DNA of 64,000 nucleotides from Akebia trifoliata. Taxonomy: Eukaryota; Streptophyta; Magnoliopsida; Ranunculales; Lardizabalaceae. Shown piece after piece: positions 48,304-60,693 of this stretch. The stretch covers positions 1 through 64,000 of the forward strand of contig CM030709.1 of NCBI GenBank assembly GCA_017979445.1, read 5' to 3'. The position numbers and the translations under genes were made by a program. The notes beneath the pieces are model-generated. The model was not told the DNA's origin and did no database searches. It was given only the letters and a program-made list of their open reading frames with translations. Every line of letters begins with the position of its first letter. Position 1 is the stretch's first letter.

Positions 48304-49230
48304 GTATTTTTTTGTGGACTTTTTAAAGAAAAGATTCATTTGTTATATGTAGTGAGATATTATCTTTGATTTGTACTTTGATGGTAGTGAAGATTACAGA
48401 GTGAGGTGCATAGAACGAGATTCGATTGTGATATTTTGATGGTTCTGATTAAGTGTTATATGATGAACATGATGACAACCTTTAGGGCTAAATATTTCAG
48501 ATTATGTTTTTTTAATGTTCTTATAAATCTATTATGAATTCTAGGACTGGAAATTGAATGATTTTGAGTTTCTAGTTAAATAAATCCCGCTGAAGTTGAA
48601 TGATGCAACCGATATTGTTTGTCAAAATATTATTCCAAAGGATTGGGATTAAAATTTGGTGAAATATTTTTGTGCATGGTGAAGAGTAATTTCATGTGGC
48701 CTTTTAGAAGAAGGATTTTTGTGATAAATGGAATAAGTTATGGTTGTTATCTATGTCTTGATGTGATGATAGTGATATTATGGAGTTAGATCAAATTGTG
48801 GTGTCTTGATGGCTTAGATTGTATAAATTAAATGAATACTATTGTAGTCCTTGCATTGATGATGGTGAGATCATTTGTGGTGTCTCCAGTAAATAGATTT
48901 TTATATTCTATGTTACTTGGAGTGAATATGGTTATAATCTATAAGGGTAAGATTAAATTGTGGTGCTCAAAGGGTTCAAATTGTGTGATATTACTAGTGA
49001 AAGTCCCTATATCCTTAACAGATACACAATCTCAACAGTTAAAATGCAAAATCCAACAATTGGGTGTGATTTATCCTCAAGATTCATGCTTTATCTTGAC
49101 CATTGGATTTGTTTATTTTAACAAAAGGGATTGTGTTTATGGTTTTGATTTTGGTTCCTTTAATTGTATATGGCATTTTATTTTATAGTTTTGCATGTGT
49201 TTGTAACTTAATTCTGTTTTGCTTGTGTTT
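48304..49230. other. No recognised feature
   Basis: AT-rich, intron-like DNA. Open frames here have no recognisable protein pattern. Confidence 0.4.
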
Positions 49231-49336
49231 AGGAGGTGTTGCCGACCTTTTTGTGATGTTGTGTAGGGCTTTGCTATGGAAAGTTGAAGTAACAATTTTG
49301 ACATTTGTTATTCCCACAGTACTTCTTGTGCACCAG
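49231..49336 (+). pseudogene. Exon-like open segment, product unknown
   Basis: Bounded by a CTTGTGTTTAG acceptor and a CACCAG/GTATTT donor, and open between (reading GVADLFVMLCRALLWKVEVT and on, hydrophobic). It could be a fragment of a membrane protein gene or chance. Confidence 0.2.
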
Positions 49337-49349
49337 GTATTTTTTCCAC

Positions 49350-52320
49350 TCAAGTTGTTCATCACTAATATTAAGAACTCTATTGAAATAACTTGATGTT
49401 TTTGGTGAAAATTAGAAATACAACAAGTTTTAAAATTGATGGTATAATCCCCTCAACTTTGAGCTTCCTTGCAAGCATAATGGAAGATGGACTGCTTAGA
49501 AAATTAGAATTGTACTCTTGTGAAACCACCTGTGAATCTTGTCAATTGGTTTTCTTTTTTCTTATATGTTTTTAACTATTTAAATATATTTTAGTTTATT
49601 GTTTATGAAGCCAATTTTCTTGTCTTACAAATATGAGGTGGCTTTGAACTTGGAACTAATACTTTGCTCCACAGAACACTGATTGATCATGTTATGGCTG
49701 TTTGAATGTCTTTCATGTGTTAAAATTATTTGACATTTTTTTGGGAAGCATGCCATCATAGTGTGTATATATAGTACATATATTCGTATAGGTTCAGGAT
49801 TTAGTGACTTATGAAGAAAACACATGATCTGTTTGTGGTGGAAGGAACTCATCCTCGGGATTAGTATATTTGAGATGTGTTATCAAGATATGTTTAGATC
49901 CCTACCTTTGGATTTTGTATTTATACATGGTTGGGATTTTAGTCATTCTTCACAAGTTTATATATTTATCTGTTCTCTTATTTATGTTCTCTATTGGAGG
50001 CATGTCTCAGGTACATAATTATGTATAATTCAGTATGTTTTCTCAGCTTGAGTAGTGAAGAGATAAACAATCGATACATATCAGGATAGCTGTTTGTCAA
50101 TGGTCCCTATATGTATCCAGTGAGAAGTTGCTGAAATTTTGCTTTAAGGCATTCAACACAATGCTAATCATCATCAAAGCCTTGCACCGAAAATTCCTAA
50201 GAAGCTTTTTAAATTAAAATACCCATGTTGGATTTTCTCAGTGAAACTTGTAGTAGATGCTGCCAATGCTATACGTGACTATCAGCATCAGATTTCTGAA
50301 CTAACCCCTATTTTCAAAAATGTTTGGCTCTCTTTAGGATTAGGGCCTCCGAATATATATATAGATAGATAGATAGAGAGATTTTTTTATAGGTATAGGA
50401 TTAGTGTTAATGAAATTGGGTTCAAGGGGGATAGTCATTTTATGCAACTTATTTCCAATATAATCTTTTTACTTGATTGGCAAAGTTAATTTGTTGATTA
50501 ATAGAAATTACTAATGCAGTATTTCATTATGTATTTTATCTGATATTATTCACAAGGTCGTTGCTTCCATTTGCACTAATTTTTTTTCCTATTTAGTTTT
50601 TTTGGTTGTAGATGATTTTTTTTAGATTAAGAAACTTTAGGAGTGCTGGATTTTGTTGCTACTTCCGTTGCTTTTTTGATAATTGATTTCGCATTAAAGC
50701 ATATGTACATCTGATGGCAGCCTTTTAGATTTCTAGATTCTTAGCTACTGGATTGAATAATCTGTCTACTTAATTATTATTCGATATAATGACAATAACA
50801 ATTTACTTCATCCCTAAACACAAATCTTGATATCCAGTGTCTTGTAGAATACTTTTGGACCTAATAACCTAATAAATGGTTCTATACGCATTCATTCAAC
50901 TTGATTTGTAGGTCTAATCAATACACATTCACAAAGTACTTCCATATTTCTACTTTTACATGGTTGTATTATTTTTCTTTTGGTAAACATTTGACATCTT
51001 GAAGATACTAAGAGCGCAAGTTCTGTCTGCTAAACTTGTGCACCTTTTTACCTTCAGCGTTAGCTACATCTGAGGTATTTTGTTTATCATTTTAATTTTA
51101 ATTTTCATGTTAAGATAAGTTACTGCAAGTTATTTCTTATGATTAGTCAGGTTGCTCTCTTATTTTTTAGTCCCTCTCCATGAAGGTTGCTTCTGTGAAC
51201 CCAATGTCTTTTATTTGCTTATATTTTTCATTTTTATTATTTGAAATTGATGATTATTGTTTTTAACATGAAATTTTAGAAAACAAAGTAGCTTGGTCTT
51301 ACCATTGCAATTTATGCACCAATCCAGTCCTACTAGGGATGGCAATTTTGCTCTCTCTCGCTGGCTCCTCGACCCACCCCTAGAGGGTCGATTTTTCCCA
51401 CTTTTAAATGATTTCGGGTTGGTTATGTTACTATAAATGAAAAAATCAATTCCATTTCGGGGCGGGGACATTTTTTATGTACCCCGCCCCAATTATATTT
51501 ATATATATTAGATCTCATGGTGAAACTTAGATTAAATTTATTTTAATTTTGAAACGTGCACTTTTCATATCTTCACCTAAAACCTTTATTGCTTCAGTTG
51601 GTACTTATGCGTCTCTGTGTAACGTTAGAATGCGCACGCTTGTCCACTTATTACTGTACAGTTGTCCCATTTTTTGAAAATCCCTCATGATATTCTTGTT
51701 TATAGAATCACACCCTCCCCCACGCCATCCCACCTAGAAGAATGTTTTAAGTAGGGTGATTAACATAGAATGTTTAAATACAGTGATTCTCTGGAGAAAT
51801 ACTTGATGCCATGCACTTTTCTTGTTTTTAACCTATTTTTCATATTCTTTGTAAAATAGAGTGATTGCTGATCTTAAATTATTTTACTTGCTATTTACCT
51901 ACAAAAATTTTCCCTGGTTTTAAATATGTCTAAAATAAATCAAGAGCACTACTTTCTGATTAATGGAGAGGTTTAATTGTAAAAGTGCAAGTGAGGTTAT
52001 GGAAAATGAAGAAAACATCTCGCATCTCCGTCATTGGGTCTCCTTTAGAGGACAAACATTGTGCAGAATAGGTAGCCGATGAATTTTTTTCCCCTTTAAT
52101 TTCTTATGGTACCTAGTGTGTGGATTTTTATGAACGGTATTGATTTTTTAGTTAGAGGAATGATTTACTATCGGAGGGCTTTAAAGCTTCAAGATTTCTA
52201 TGTGACATGGCTTCAGAAAGTGGTAACCACAATAAAACTTTTTTGCAATGTTTCTAGTGATGTGGTTAATCTTTTTTTGGGTGATTATGTTGTGATTCTT
52301 TTCATTTTGAACATATAGAG
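49350..52320. other. AT-rich DNA without a clear gene
   Basis: Contains a TA/GATA microsatellite (about 50,356-50,383) and a short exon-like stretch after TTTTCTCAG at about 50,241. A TAGGGATGGCAATTTT motif near 51,333, followed by GGGGCGGGGAC at about 51,459, resembles the end of a hAT-type non-autonomous element. None can be assigned firmly. Confidence 0.35.
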
Positions 52321-52687
52321 ATTTTGGAAGGCTACAAGGCAGTTATTGTTCCATCAGAGGAAGAGAAAAAGAGCCAGAGATCACTCTATGTTCAACTAGA
52401 GGCTGTGGATGATTGCGCCCTATAGAAACATCTATGACCTTATGATTGCATAACTAATATTCTTCCTTGCAAAGCATAATTGAATATGTGTATATTTTTT
52501 TTTGAATTTTTGTGTTTGTATAAATTGATATCCTTTTTTTCTTTTGTGGGGTCCTCTTGATTAGTGTTCATGTCTCAAATCATGAATCCACTTGTTTCAG
52601 ACGACGAAGCAAAATGGGAGTCTATTTTCTTGAAGCCGTGCACGTACAAAGAACAACATTTTGTTTACAATTCATTGAGAACCCAGG
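52321..52687 (+). pseudogene. Two exon-like pieces, product unknown
   Basis: About 52,321-52,425 reads ILEGYKAVIVPSEEEKKSQR and on to a stop. About 52,601-52,687 lies between a TTGTTTCAG acceptor and a CCCAG/GTCTG donor and reads DDEAKWESIFLKPCTYKEQH and on. The charged composition and splice-like edges suggest a decayed gene fragment. I do not recognise the family. Confidence 0.35.
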
Positions 52688-52734
52688 TCTGTTCATTTAT
52701 TTTCTTCTATATTAATATTTAGTTAATAATCTAA

Positions 52735-53060
52735 GGTTTAGTAGCAAGCCGTTAAATGTTTGTTTTTCTTTGAGACGAGATGCCTTGGTATTAGTGTTTT
52801 GAAATGAGGAGCTACTTGATTTTGAACCCTTGGTGGTTAGTGGCTTATGGATGGTGTGTGAATAATGAGTGGTTTGTGGTTTATGTTCTAGGGATTTTTG
52901 ATTTGGGATTTTGGACAAGTTGCATTTCATAGCAAGTTATTAGATGTTGGATTTTTTTTGGGAAAAGATGACTTGGAAGAGTCAACTTGGTATTAGTGCC
53001 TAATGAAATGAGACGATAGACCTGATTTTGAAACCTTGGTGGCTAGTGGTTCATTTATGA
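52735..53060 (+). repeat. Diverged tandem duplication, about 195-bp unit
   Basis: Two copies share TAGCAAG, TTGGTATTAGTG, GAAATGAG, TGATTTTGAA, CCTTGGTGG and TAGTGG in order, at about 52,742 and 52,932. Non-coding. Confidence 0.6.
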
Positions 53061-53335
53061 GTTCATGTTTTTATGGAATATGGTTTATGTTTTATAGACT
53101 TTGGGTTTTAGGTAAGTTGAAAGTTGGGTTTTATACGTTTTGAGTTCGGATTTTTTTGTCCTCAGTGGATTTGTCAAGGTTGTTTTGGAAAATTAACTTC
53201 ATTTAAAGTTGGGACTAGAAATCGGGTTTAAAAAATGTGAGGGTTAATGATCAAGTAGTGAGTTGTCACATTCAATCTTTTAGATTTAAAAATTCATAGT
53301 TGTTCAAGTGAGTTGATTTGATAATGTTATTAATG

Positions 53336-54415
53336 GGAAAGGTTGAATTTGTTTAATTAGAGCAAAATCTCAAATAAACTTACTAACAACATATGCACTA
53401 GAAGTCCTTGAACCTTAAAAATTGTTAGGGAGGTATTATTAGTTTTAGCTTAGATAAGAGTTTCCTAAAATTTTTCTTTTTTTAAGAATTGGAAAACCTT
53501 AGATTGTTTGTATAATTTATAAGGTTCGTATGTTTCTTGTGAATTATTTCAGTTGTTCGAGATATGCAAGTTTTTTAGTTGAAAATGTTACTGTGATAGT
53601 TATTTGGGTTTGATTATGGTTTGTCTTTTCATTTTTTAATGTTTCTTCTAGAAAATGGGGTCTCCAATTAGATTTTGTGTTTTAGATTCATCATTTACTT
53701 TATTTTTTTGGTTTTAAGACTGAAATTTTGAATTAATTTTTTTTTAGTGATTTGGGTTTTGACAAATTGATTTTGTAGGTTTGGATTTCTGATGGTGGAG
53801 GATGAGGATGCTTTGGAAGAGTTATTCTTCTATATTTGTGAGGATTTATTTTTTAGAATTTTTGTAAGGATTACTTGTCAATTTTTAATTTTTATCTGGG
53901 AAGGCCCATATTGTAATAGATTTAAGGAAGAAGGACAGTGAGACGTAATTGTCTCGGCCCCTCGGATTCGTACATTGAAATTGGTGTCGGTAGCTTGAGT
54001 CGATTCAGTCATCCCTCGTCTAGAACGGGAGATAAGTTATTTCACCACGAATCCATTGTAAGTGAGTTCCTTTTTTTACGTGTTTGTATATGTTCCCAAT
54101 TTTCACACTTTGGACGTATCACTTTTACATAAAAAGGGCATTCCTACGGGGAGGACACACGATAAGATAAGGATCATATTTTATTATTGATTCCTTGCCT
54201 TTTTAGGATTAAAAATTGACTCACATAAAATGTCCAATGTCTCAAATTAATTAAAATTCAGTAGACTAAAAATCGTGAGGTGATGTTATTGTTTAGTAGA
54301 TAGTCATTAATAGTTAGTATTTGATGTGGTTAGTTGGTAGATATCAGTGCTTCATTGTTAGTGTGTAATAATTGTTTTAAAATTATGGTTAGAGGTAGAT
54401 TGTTTATAATAAGAG
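53336..54415 (+). repeat. Long direct repeat, copy 1
   Basis: About 1.08 kb closely matching 58,019-59,062. Landmarks: GGGAAAGGTTGAATTTG at the left, GAGACGTAATTGTCTCGGCC at 53,940 (58,600 in copy 2), CATTCCTACGGGGAGGACAC, and GGTTAGAGGTAGATTGTT at the right. The outer ends are not TG...CA and no target duplication is evident, so I do not call LTRs although an old LTR pair is possible. Confidence 0.85.
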
Positions 54416-55906
54416 GTAATTTTTACAAAGGGTTTATGCCTTGAGGAACACTTTATTATGCAATGAGTCTTACATCTCAATAGTTATTGTGCATTATTGT
54501 TGCTATTTAGTTGGTAGTCGTTAATAGTTAGTGCGAAATGTAATTAGTTGGCAAATGTAAGTGTTTCATTTGGTTAGTAATAGTTGTTTTTACATTTTAG
54601 TAGATAGTCGTTAATAGTTTATGTGAAATGTAGTTAATTGGTAGATGTAAGTGTCTTGTTTGTAGGTTTTTCTTGTTTTTATATTTTTAATGATACATCC
54701 TACATTTTTACTGTTTAAACAATCGTTGGAGGTATGTAATTGGTTAGGTGGTGCAAGAATCCAATTTTTTTGGGATTGGTTTAGTGTTGTCAAATTAGAT
54801 TTTGTAGAAACTGTTTTATTAGTGCAAAAATTTAGACTTTTGTATATGTTTTAGTGAGTTTAGATTTTGTGTGACACAAAAATTATATTCATGTCACAGG
54901 TAATTATATATATCTAGAGGTAAATATTTAGTGGTTAGTGTCTATTATTGTTATTATTTAGTAGATAATCATTAATAGTTAGTGTGAAATGTAATTAGTT
55001 AGCAGATGTAAGTGTTTTGTTTGATTAATAATTAATAGTTGTTATTGTTTAGTAGATAGTCGTTAATAGTTGGTGTGTAATGTGGTTAGTTGGTAGATAT
55101 TAGTGCTTCGTTATTAGTGTGTAATGATGATTTTAAAGTTATGGTTAGAGGTAGATTGTTTATAATAAGAGCTTTTTACAAAGGGTTTATGCCTCTTGAA
55201 TTTTTTTTACCTATTTTTTTATATAGAAAAACTCTTTTTTTTTTTTTTTCTTTTTTTTGTGTTTGATTCTTTTATTTTTTGTTTTAATTATTCTCTAGTA
55301 TATAATAGGATCTAAAATACTATTCCCAGGCTAAGAATAGTTGTTTATTTGATGTTTGATACTCTATGAGTGATGATACATTCTACATTTTTAATATTTA
55401 ATTTTTATTTGATGTTTTGAAGGTTTTACTTGTTTTTATATTTTTAATGATACATCCTACATTTTTAATTTTTAAAAATCGTTTGGAGGTGTATAAGCCT
55501 TACTTTTTGTAATTGGTTAGGTGGTGTAAGAATCCAATTCTTTTGGGATTGGTTTAGTGTTGCCAAATTAGATTTTGTAGAAACTGTTTTATTAGTGCAA
55601 AAATTTAAACTTTTTGATCTGTTTTAGTGAGTTTAGATTTTGTGATTGTTTTGTGTGACATGAAAATTAGAAGTTTTGGAATGGGCTGATTTTTGGTGAT
55701 GATGATCTCCTCACCGTAGAGATCATCCTCACCGAAAATCAGCCTATTCCAAAACCTCTAACCCATGTTTTGCCAAAATGTTTGTTGCTGAACATTTCCC
55801 TATGTATATATATATCGAGGTAAGTATTTAGTGGTTAGTGTTTATTATTGTTACTATCTAGTAGATAGTGTCATTTGGTTAGTTATTAGATGTTATTGTC
55901 TAGTAG
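54416..55906. repeat. Self-similar repeat block
   Basis: Interlaced imperfect copies of short modules: TAGTAGATAGTCGTTAATAG (about 54,507, 54,600, 54,958, 55,050, and again near 58,960 and 60,668), GATTGTTTATAATAAGAG (54,398, 55,153), and GATACATCCTACATTTTTA, TTGGTTAGGTGGTG and GATTGGTTTAGTGTTG (about 54,700 and 55,450, again at 60,370). No coding signal. Confidence 0.7.
55672..55763. mobile_element. Short fold-back element related to 47.15 kb
   Basis: A near-perfect hairpin: TTTTGGAATGGGCTGATTTT and its continuation GGTGATGATGATC pair with the right half ending AATCAGCCTATTCCAAAAC. The stem sequence matches the internal hairpins of the element at 47,150-47,499, so it is a shortened relative. 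Confidence 0.75.
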
Positions 55907-57630
55907 TGAAAGCGCCCTCGATCCGCGGGGTGCGCGGATCCGCTTTTGACCCTTGAGATTTAGGAGTCGTTACCTAGTTATTATGGTCTAGGAACCAAAC
56001 TGACTTAAAACGGATACTGAACTAATCTACTATAGAAAATCTGAATCCGGGGATCATGTTACGGGGTTGGAAGGTGTTAGGCACCAACCCCGCCCGGCCA
56101 TTGCTGGTCTCTACTTATCCCAAATAAATCTACATCGCTAATGACAAACCTAGATTAAAAAATAATGAAAAATCTTACCTTCGATCTGCAAAAGTGATAT
56201 TCCCTCAAATCTGGTGAAAATGGCTCCTTGTACCGTATTCCTCACTTCGTTCTATCTCCGGATCTGATTTCTGATTTCCGAGGTAAGGTATCTCCTTCTT
56301 GGATCTGGGTGTTTCGAATTTGTTGTGGATTTTTAGGATGTTTTTTAGAGGTTTTTGGGTGTTTTTTAGGCTAAAATCGGAGTAGGGGTGTTAGGAAAGG
56401 AGTTGGGGCTCCAAAATTAGGGTTTTGGGGAGATTGTGGAGGCTTCTTCACCTACTTTTTCTAGGATTTTTTCTTTGATACGAAAATAGGGTGTGGAGGC
56501 TCCTATTTATAAAGTTTTTAGAAGCATTAGGGTTTGATTAGGGTTTGATTAGGGTTTCAATTAGGGTTTTGACTTAGTCTTTAGGGTTTTAATTTAGGGT
56601 TTTGACTTTAGTCTTATGAGATTGACTTGATTAGTTTAGATTAGGGTTTTGATTTAGGGTTTTGACCTTAGTCTTATGAGATTGACTCGATTAGTTTAGA
56701 TTAGGGTTTTGATTTAGGGTTTTGACTTTAGTCTTATGAGATTGACTTTAATACTTGACTCTAGTCTTACTTAATTGACTTTAATTTTGACTCTAGTATT
56801 ATTTGATTGACTTTAATATCTTGACTTTAGTCTTGCTTGATTGACTTTAAATTTTTGGAGAACCCCTCTCTATTATATCTTTAATTCTTTGGACCCCCAA
56901 ATGGAGGGGTCCTTAAAGAAATATCTTGCGAACCCTCAACAATTTTGCTTGAAAACCTGATTGATAAATTTTTTGGTTTAAATTTTAATAATTAATTTTA
57001 TTAATGTTTCACTTTACATTATTTAATGATTTATTTATTAATTTCGAAAATTTTAATTATTAAAATTATGAAATTATCATTTTGTCCTCGAAGAGGATTT
57101 TTTACGTTTTAAGTCGTTTTTCAATGTTCCAGGATGTTTTGGAATCAATTTTTCGTAAGAAATTCAATGGGAATGTTGGTTTTTGTCATTTATGAATTTT
57201 TTGTGTGAAATGGTCGTGAATTTTATGAGGTGTATTTTCGTAATTTTGTCGAATTTTGTGAAAATTGACGAAATGATTTATTTGGTTTCGATTTGTCGTT
57301 TTATGTATTTGAACTGATTTTCCTTAGCGTAATGTAGGCTCTAAGGTTGTTTTGATGTTAGGGGTATTTTGGTAATTTAGTTATTTTTAGTGATTTTTAT
57401 CGTGAAACTTTTTTTTTGTTTGCAAGATGATGATTTCTATGTTTCTGGGGTCGTATTTTCCTAGTGTAGCGTGATTTCTAAGTTTTGTCAGTTCGAGATA
57501 CCTCATCCGGATTTCTGAAACATATCTGGTAACAAAATAAAGCATTGAAATAGACATCCATCATTGGGAACTTTTGCGATCAGGTTGACGACTTGATTAA
57601 TCAGGCGAATGCAAAAATGGGGTGTCTACA
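55907..57630 (-). mobile_element. Solo LTR, 1.72 kb, with target duplication AGTAG
   Basis: On the minus strand the segment begins TGTAGACACCCCATTTTTG and ends GGGCGCTTTCA, that is TG...CA. AGTAG flanks it on both sides (55,902-55,906 and 57,631-57,635). The start and the end region, with GACTCCTAAATCTCAAGGG-like sequence (one base differs here), GTTAGGCACCAACCCC complement and GC-rich termini, are characteristic of long LTRs of plant Ty3/gypsy (Tat/Ogre-like) elements. No internal coding region is attached. It inserted into the self-similar repeat block, so it is younger than that block. Confidence 0.88.
56515..56850. repeat. Minisatellite inside the solo LTR
   Basis: Repeated TTAGGGTTTTGA modules and three near-identical copies of a unit of about 60 bp with CTTATGAGATTGACT and CGATTAGTTTAGATTAGGG or close variants (about 56,575-56,755), followed by looser GACTTTAAT and GACTCTAGT repeats. 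The TTAGGG core resembles but is not the plant telomere repeat TTTAGGG in tandem. Confidence 0.75.
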
Positions 57631-57709
57631 AGTAGATAGTTGTTGTAAGAGGTAATTTTTACCAAAGATTTATGCCTTGAGGCTTCGCCTCATGCCTCAC
57701 GCTTCATTA

Positions 57710-58015
57710 TGCAATGAACCATCCACCCCAATACATTCAACATAACCCAAAATCATGAGTCAATTTTATTTTTAATTTCTTGTATTATTTTACACAAATA
57801 CCCTCCCAATGTCTCTTATTTATATAACCATGCTAAATAGAAGTGTATTTTGTATTTCAGAAATCTCTTTAAAACCTAAAAATTTTCCTATAAAAATTTT
57901 TCTTCTTAGAGGCTTCAATATTCATTGAATTCGAATCCATTGGTTCCTACAACTTTCTCATGAAAATTGTGATAAAATAGAACTAAGAAATCAAAGATTC
58001 ACTAAGGTTTTAGGG
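57710..58015 (+). repeat. 300-bp repeat, copy 1 of 3
   Basis: Matches 59,072-59,371 and 59,756-60,068. Landmarks: ATGCAATGAACC or GAGCC, AATACCCTCCCAATGTCTCT, GAATTCGAATCCATTGGTT and GATTCACTAAGGTTTT. A TTATTTATATAACC stretch resembles a promoter, as in an old LTR, but this is not proven. Confidence 0.8.
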
Positions 58016-58018
58016 TAA

Positions 58019-59062
58019 TGGGAAAGGTTGAATTTGTTTAATTAGTGTAAAATGTCAAATAGAAGTCCTTGAATCTTAAAAATTGTTAGGGAGGTATTAT
58101 TAGTTTTAGTTAGATAAGAGTTTCCTAAAATTTGTCTTTTTTTAAGAATTGGAAAACCTTAGATTGTTTGTATAATTTATAAGGTTCGTATGTTTCTTGT
58201 GAATTATTTCATTTGTTTGAGAAATGCAAGTTTTTTAGTTGAAAATGTTATTGTGATAGTTATTTGGGTTTGATTATGGTTTGTCTTTTCATTTTGTAAT
58301 GTTTCTTTTGGAAAATGGGGTTTCCAATTAGATTTTGTGTTTTAGATTCATCATTTACTTTATTTTTTTAGTTTTAAGACTGAAATTTTGAATTAAATTT
58401 TTTCTAGTGATTTGGGTTTTGACAAATTGATTTTGTAGATTTGGATTTCTGATGGTGGAGGATGAGGATGTTTTGGAAGAGTTATTCTTCTAGATTTGTG
58501 AGGATTTATTTTTTAGAATTTTTGTAAGGATTACTTGTCAATTTTTAATTCTTATCTAGGAAGGCCCATATTGTAATAGATTTAAGGAAGGAGGACAGTG
58601 AGACGTAATTGTCTCGGCCCCTCGGATTCGTACATCGAAATTGGTGTCGATAGCTTGAGTCGATTCAGTCATCCCTCGTCTAGAATGGGAGGTAAGTTAT
58701 TTCACCACGAATCCATTGTAAGTGAGTTCCTTTTTTTACTTGTTTGTATATGTTCCCAATTTTCACACTTTGGACGTATCACTTTTACATAAAAAGGGCA
58801 TTCCTACGGGGAGGACACATGATAAGATAAGGATCAGATTTTATCATTGATTCCTTGCCTTTTTAGGATTAAAAATTGACTCACATAAAATGTCCAATGT
58901 CTCAAATTAATTAAAATTCAATAGACTAAAATCATGAGATGATGTTATTGTTTAGTAGATAGTCATTAATAGTTAGTATGTGATGTGGTTAGTTGGTAGA
59001 TATTAGTGCTTCGTTATTAGTGTGTACTAATTATTTTAAAATTATGGTTAGAGGTAGATTGT
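58019..59062 (+). repeat. Long direct repeat, copy 2
   Basis: Matches 53,336-54,415 at an offset of about 4.66 kb. It lacks about 23 bp near its left end and its right end jumps from GATTGTT to CATTATGCAATGAGCC, losing the stretch present in copy 1. Confidence 0.85.
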
Positions 59063-59071
59063 TCATTATGC

Positions 59072-60693
59072 AATGAGCCATCCACCCCAATGCATTCAAC
59101 ATAACCCAAAATCGTGAGTCAATTTTATTTTTAATTTCTTGTATTATTTTACACAAATACCCTCCCAATGTCTCTTATTTACATAACCATATGCTAAATA
59201 GAAGTGTATTTTGTATTTAAGGGATCTGTTTAAAACCTAAAAAATTTTCTATAAAAAAATTTCTTCTTAGAGACTTCAATATTCATTGAATTCGAATCCA
59301 TTGGTTCTTACAACTTTCTCATGAAGATTGTGATAAAGTAGAACTAAGAAATCAAAGATTCACTAAGGTTTTGATGTATGTAATTTTTCTAAGTATATTA
59401 TTGAATTTTTTACCTTTTTTTTTTTTTTCAAAAACTCATTTCTTTCTTGTTTTTGTGGTTAATTCTTTTATTTTTTATTTTATTCTACCTATTTTTTTGT
59501 TTTTTTTGTTTTAATTCTTCTATAGTTTATAATAAGGTCTATAATACTATTTCTAGGCCTGGAGTAGTTATTTATTTGATGTTTGATACTCTATGAATGA
59601 TGATACATCCTACATTTTTAATGTTTAATTTTTATTTTCGTTATTAGTGTGTAATGGTTTTAAAATTACGATGAGAGGTAGATTGTTTATAGTAAGAGGT
59701 AATTTTTACAAAGGGTTTATGCCTTGAGGCGTACGCTTATGCCTCACGCTTCATTATGCAATGAGCGTTACACGTCAATAGGTTTAACATTACCCAAAAT
59801 CATGGGTCAATTTTTTTTATTTTCTTGTTTAATTTTACACAAAATACCCTCCCAATGTCTCTTATTTACATAACTGTACTAAATAGAAGTATATTTTGTA
59901 TTCAAGAGATCTCTCAAAATCTCACTTTATAACCTTAAAATTTTCCTATGCAAAAATTTCTTCTTAGAGGCTTCAATATTCATCGAATTCGAATCCATTG
60001 GTTCCTACAACTTTCTCACGAAGATTGTGACCAAATATAACCAAGAAATCAAGTATTCAATAAGGTTTTGAGGTTTTTAATTTTTCTCTGTATATTCTTG
60101 AATTTTTTACCTATTTTTTTGGTTTAAAAACTCTTTTTTTTTTTTTGTGTTTGATTCTCTTATTTTTTGTTTTATATTCTACCTATTTTTTTTTTTTTGT
60201 TTGTTTTAATTCTTCTCTAGTTTTAATAAGGTCTAAAATACTATTCTTATGCCTAGAGTAGTGGTTTATTCGATGTTAGTTACTCTATGAATGATGATTC
60301 ATCCTACATCTTTAATGTTTAATTTTTATTTGATGCTTTAAAGGATTTACTTGTTTTTTATATTTTTAATGATATATCCTACATTTTTAATATTTAAAAA
60401 ATCGTTTGGAGGTGCATAAGCTTTATTTTTTTGTAATTGGTTAGGTGGTGCAAGAATCCATTTCTTTTGGGATTGGTTTAGTGTTGCCAAATAAGATTTT
60501 GTAGAAACTATTTTACTAGTGCAAAAAATTTAGACTTTCAGATCTGTTTTAGGGATTTTGATGTTGTGACTATTTTGTGTGACACGAAAATTAGATTTCG
60601 TGTCACTGGTATTATATATATCTAAAGGTAAATATTTAGTGGTTAGTGTATATTATAGTTATTATTTAGTAGATAGTCGTTAATAGTTAGTGC
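59072..60693. repeat. Self-similar repeat block, right part
   Basis: Contains copies 2 and 3 of the 300-bp repeat (59,072-59,371 and 59,756-60,068), T-rich runs, further copies of GATACATCCTACATTTTTA-type and TTGGTTAGGTGGTG modules (to about 60,600), and a last TAGTAGATAGTCGTTAATAG near 60,668. It ends at the junction with the virus-like remnant near 60,694. Confidence 0.7.

Noticed and set aside
48832..49188. A 118-codon open frame.
   Set aside because: AT-rich, no family pattern and no flanking gene structure. It is likely chance.
53938..54132. A 64-codon open frame, repeated at 58,598-58,792.
   Set aside because: It is conserved only because it lies in the long direct repeat. Differences between the copies do not favour silent sites in any clear way.
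56515..56850. Interstitial telomere repeat.
   Set aside because: The modules are TTAGGGTTTTGA and longer variants, not tandem TTTAGGG, and lie inside an LTR.
53336..59062. The 1.05-kb direct repeats as LTRs of one intact retrotransposon.
   Set aside because: No TG...CA ends, no target duplication and no coding region between them; only a later solo LTR and repeats.
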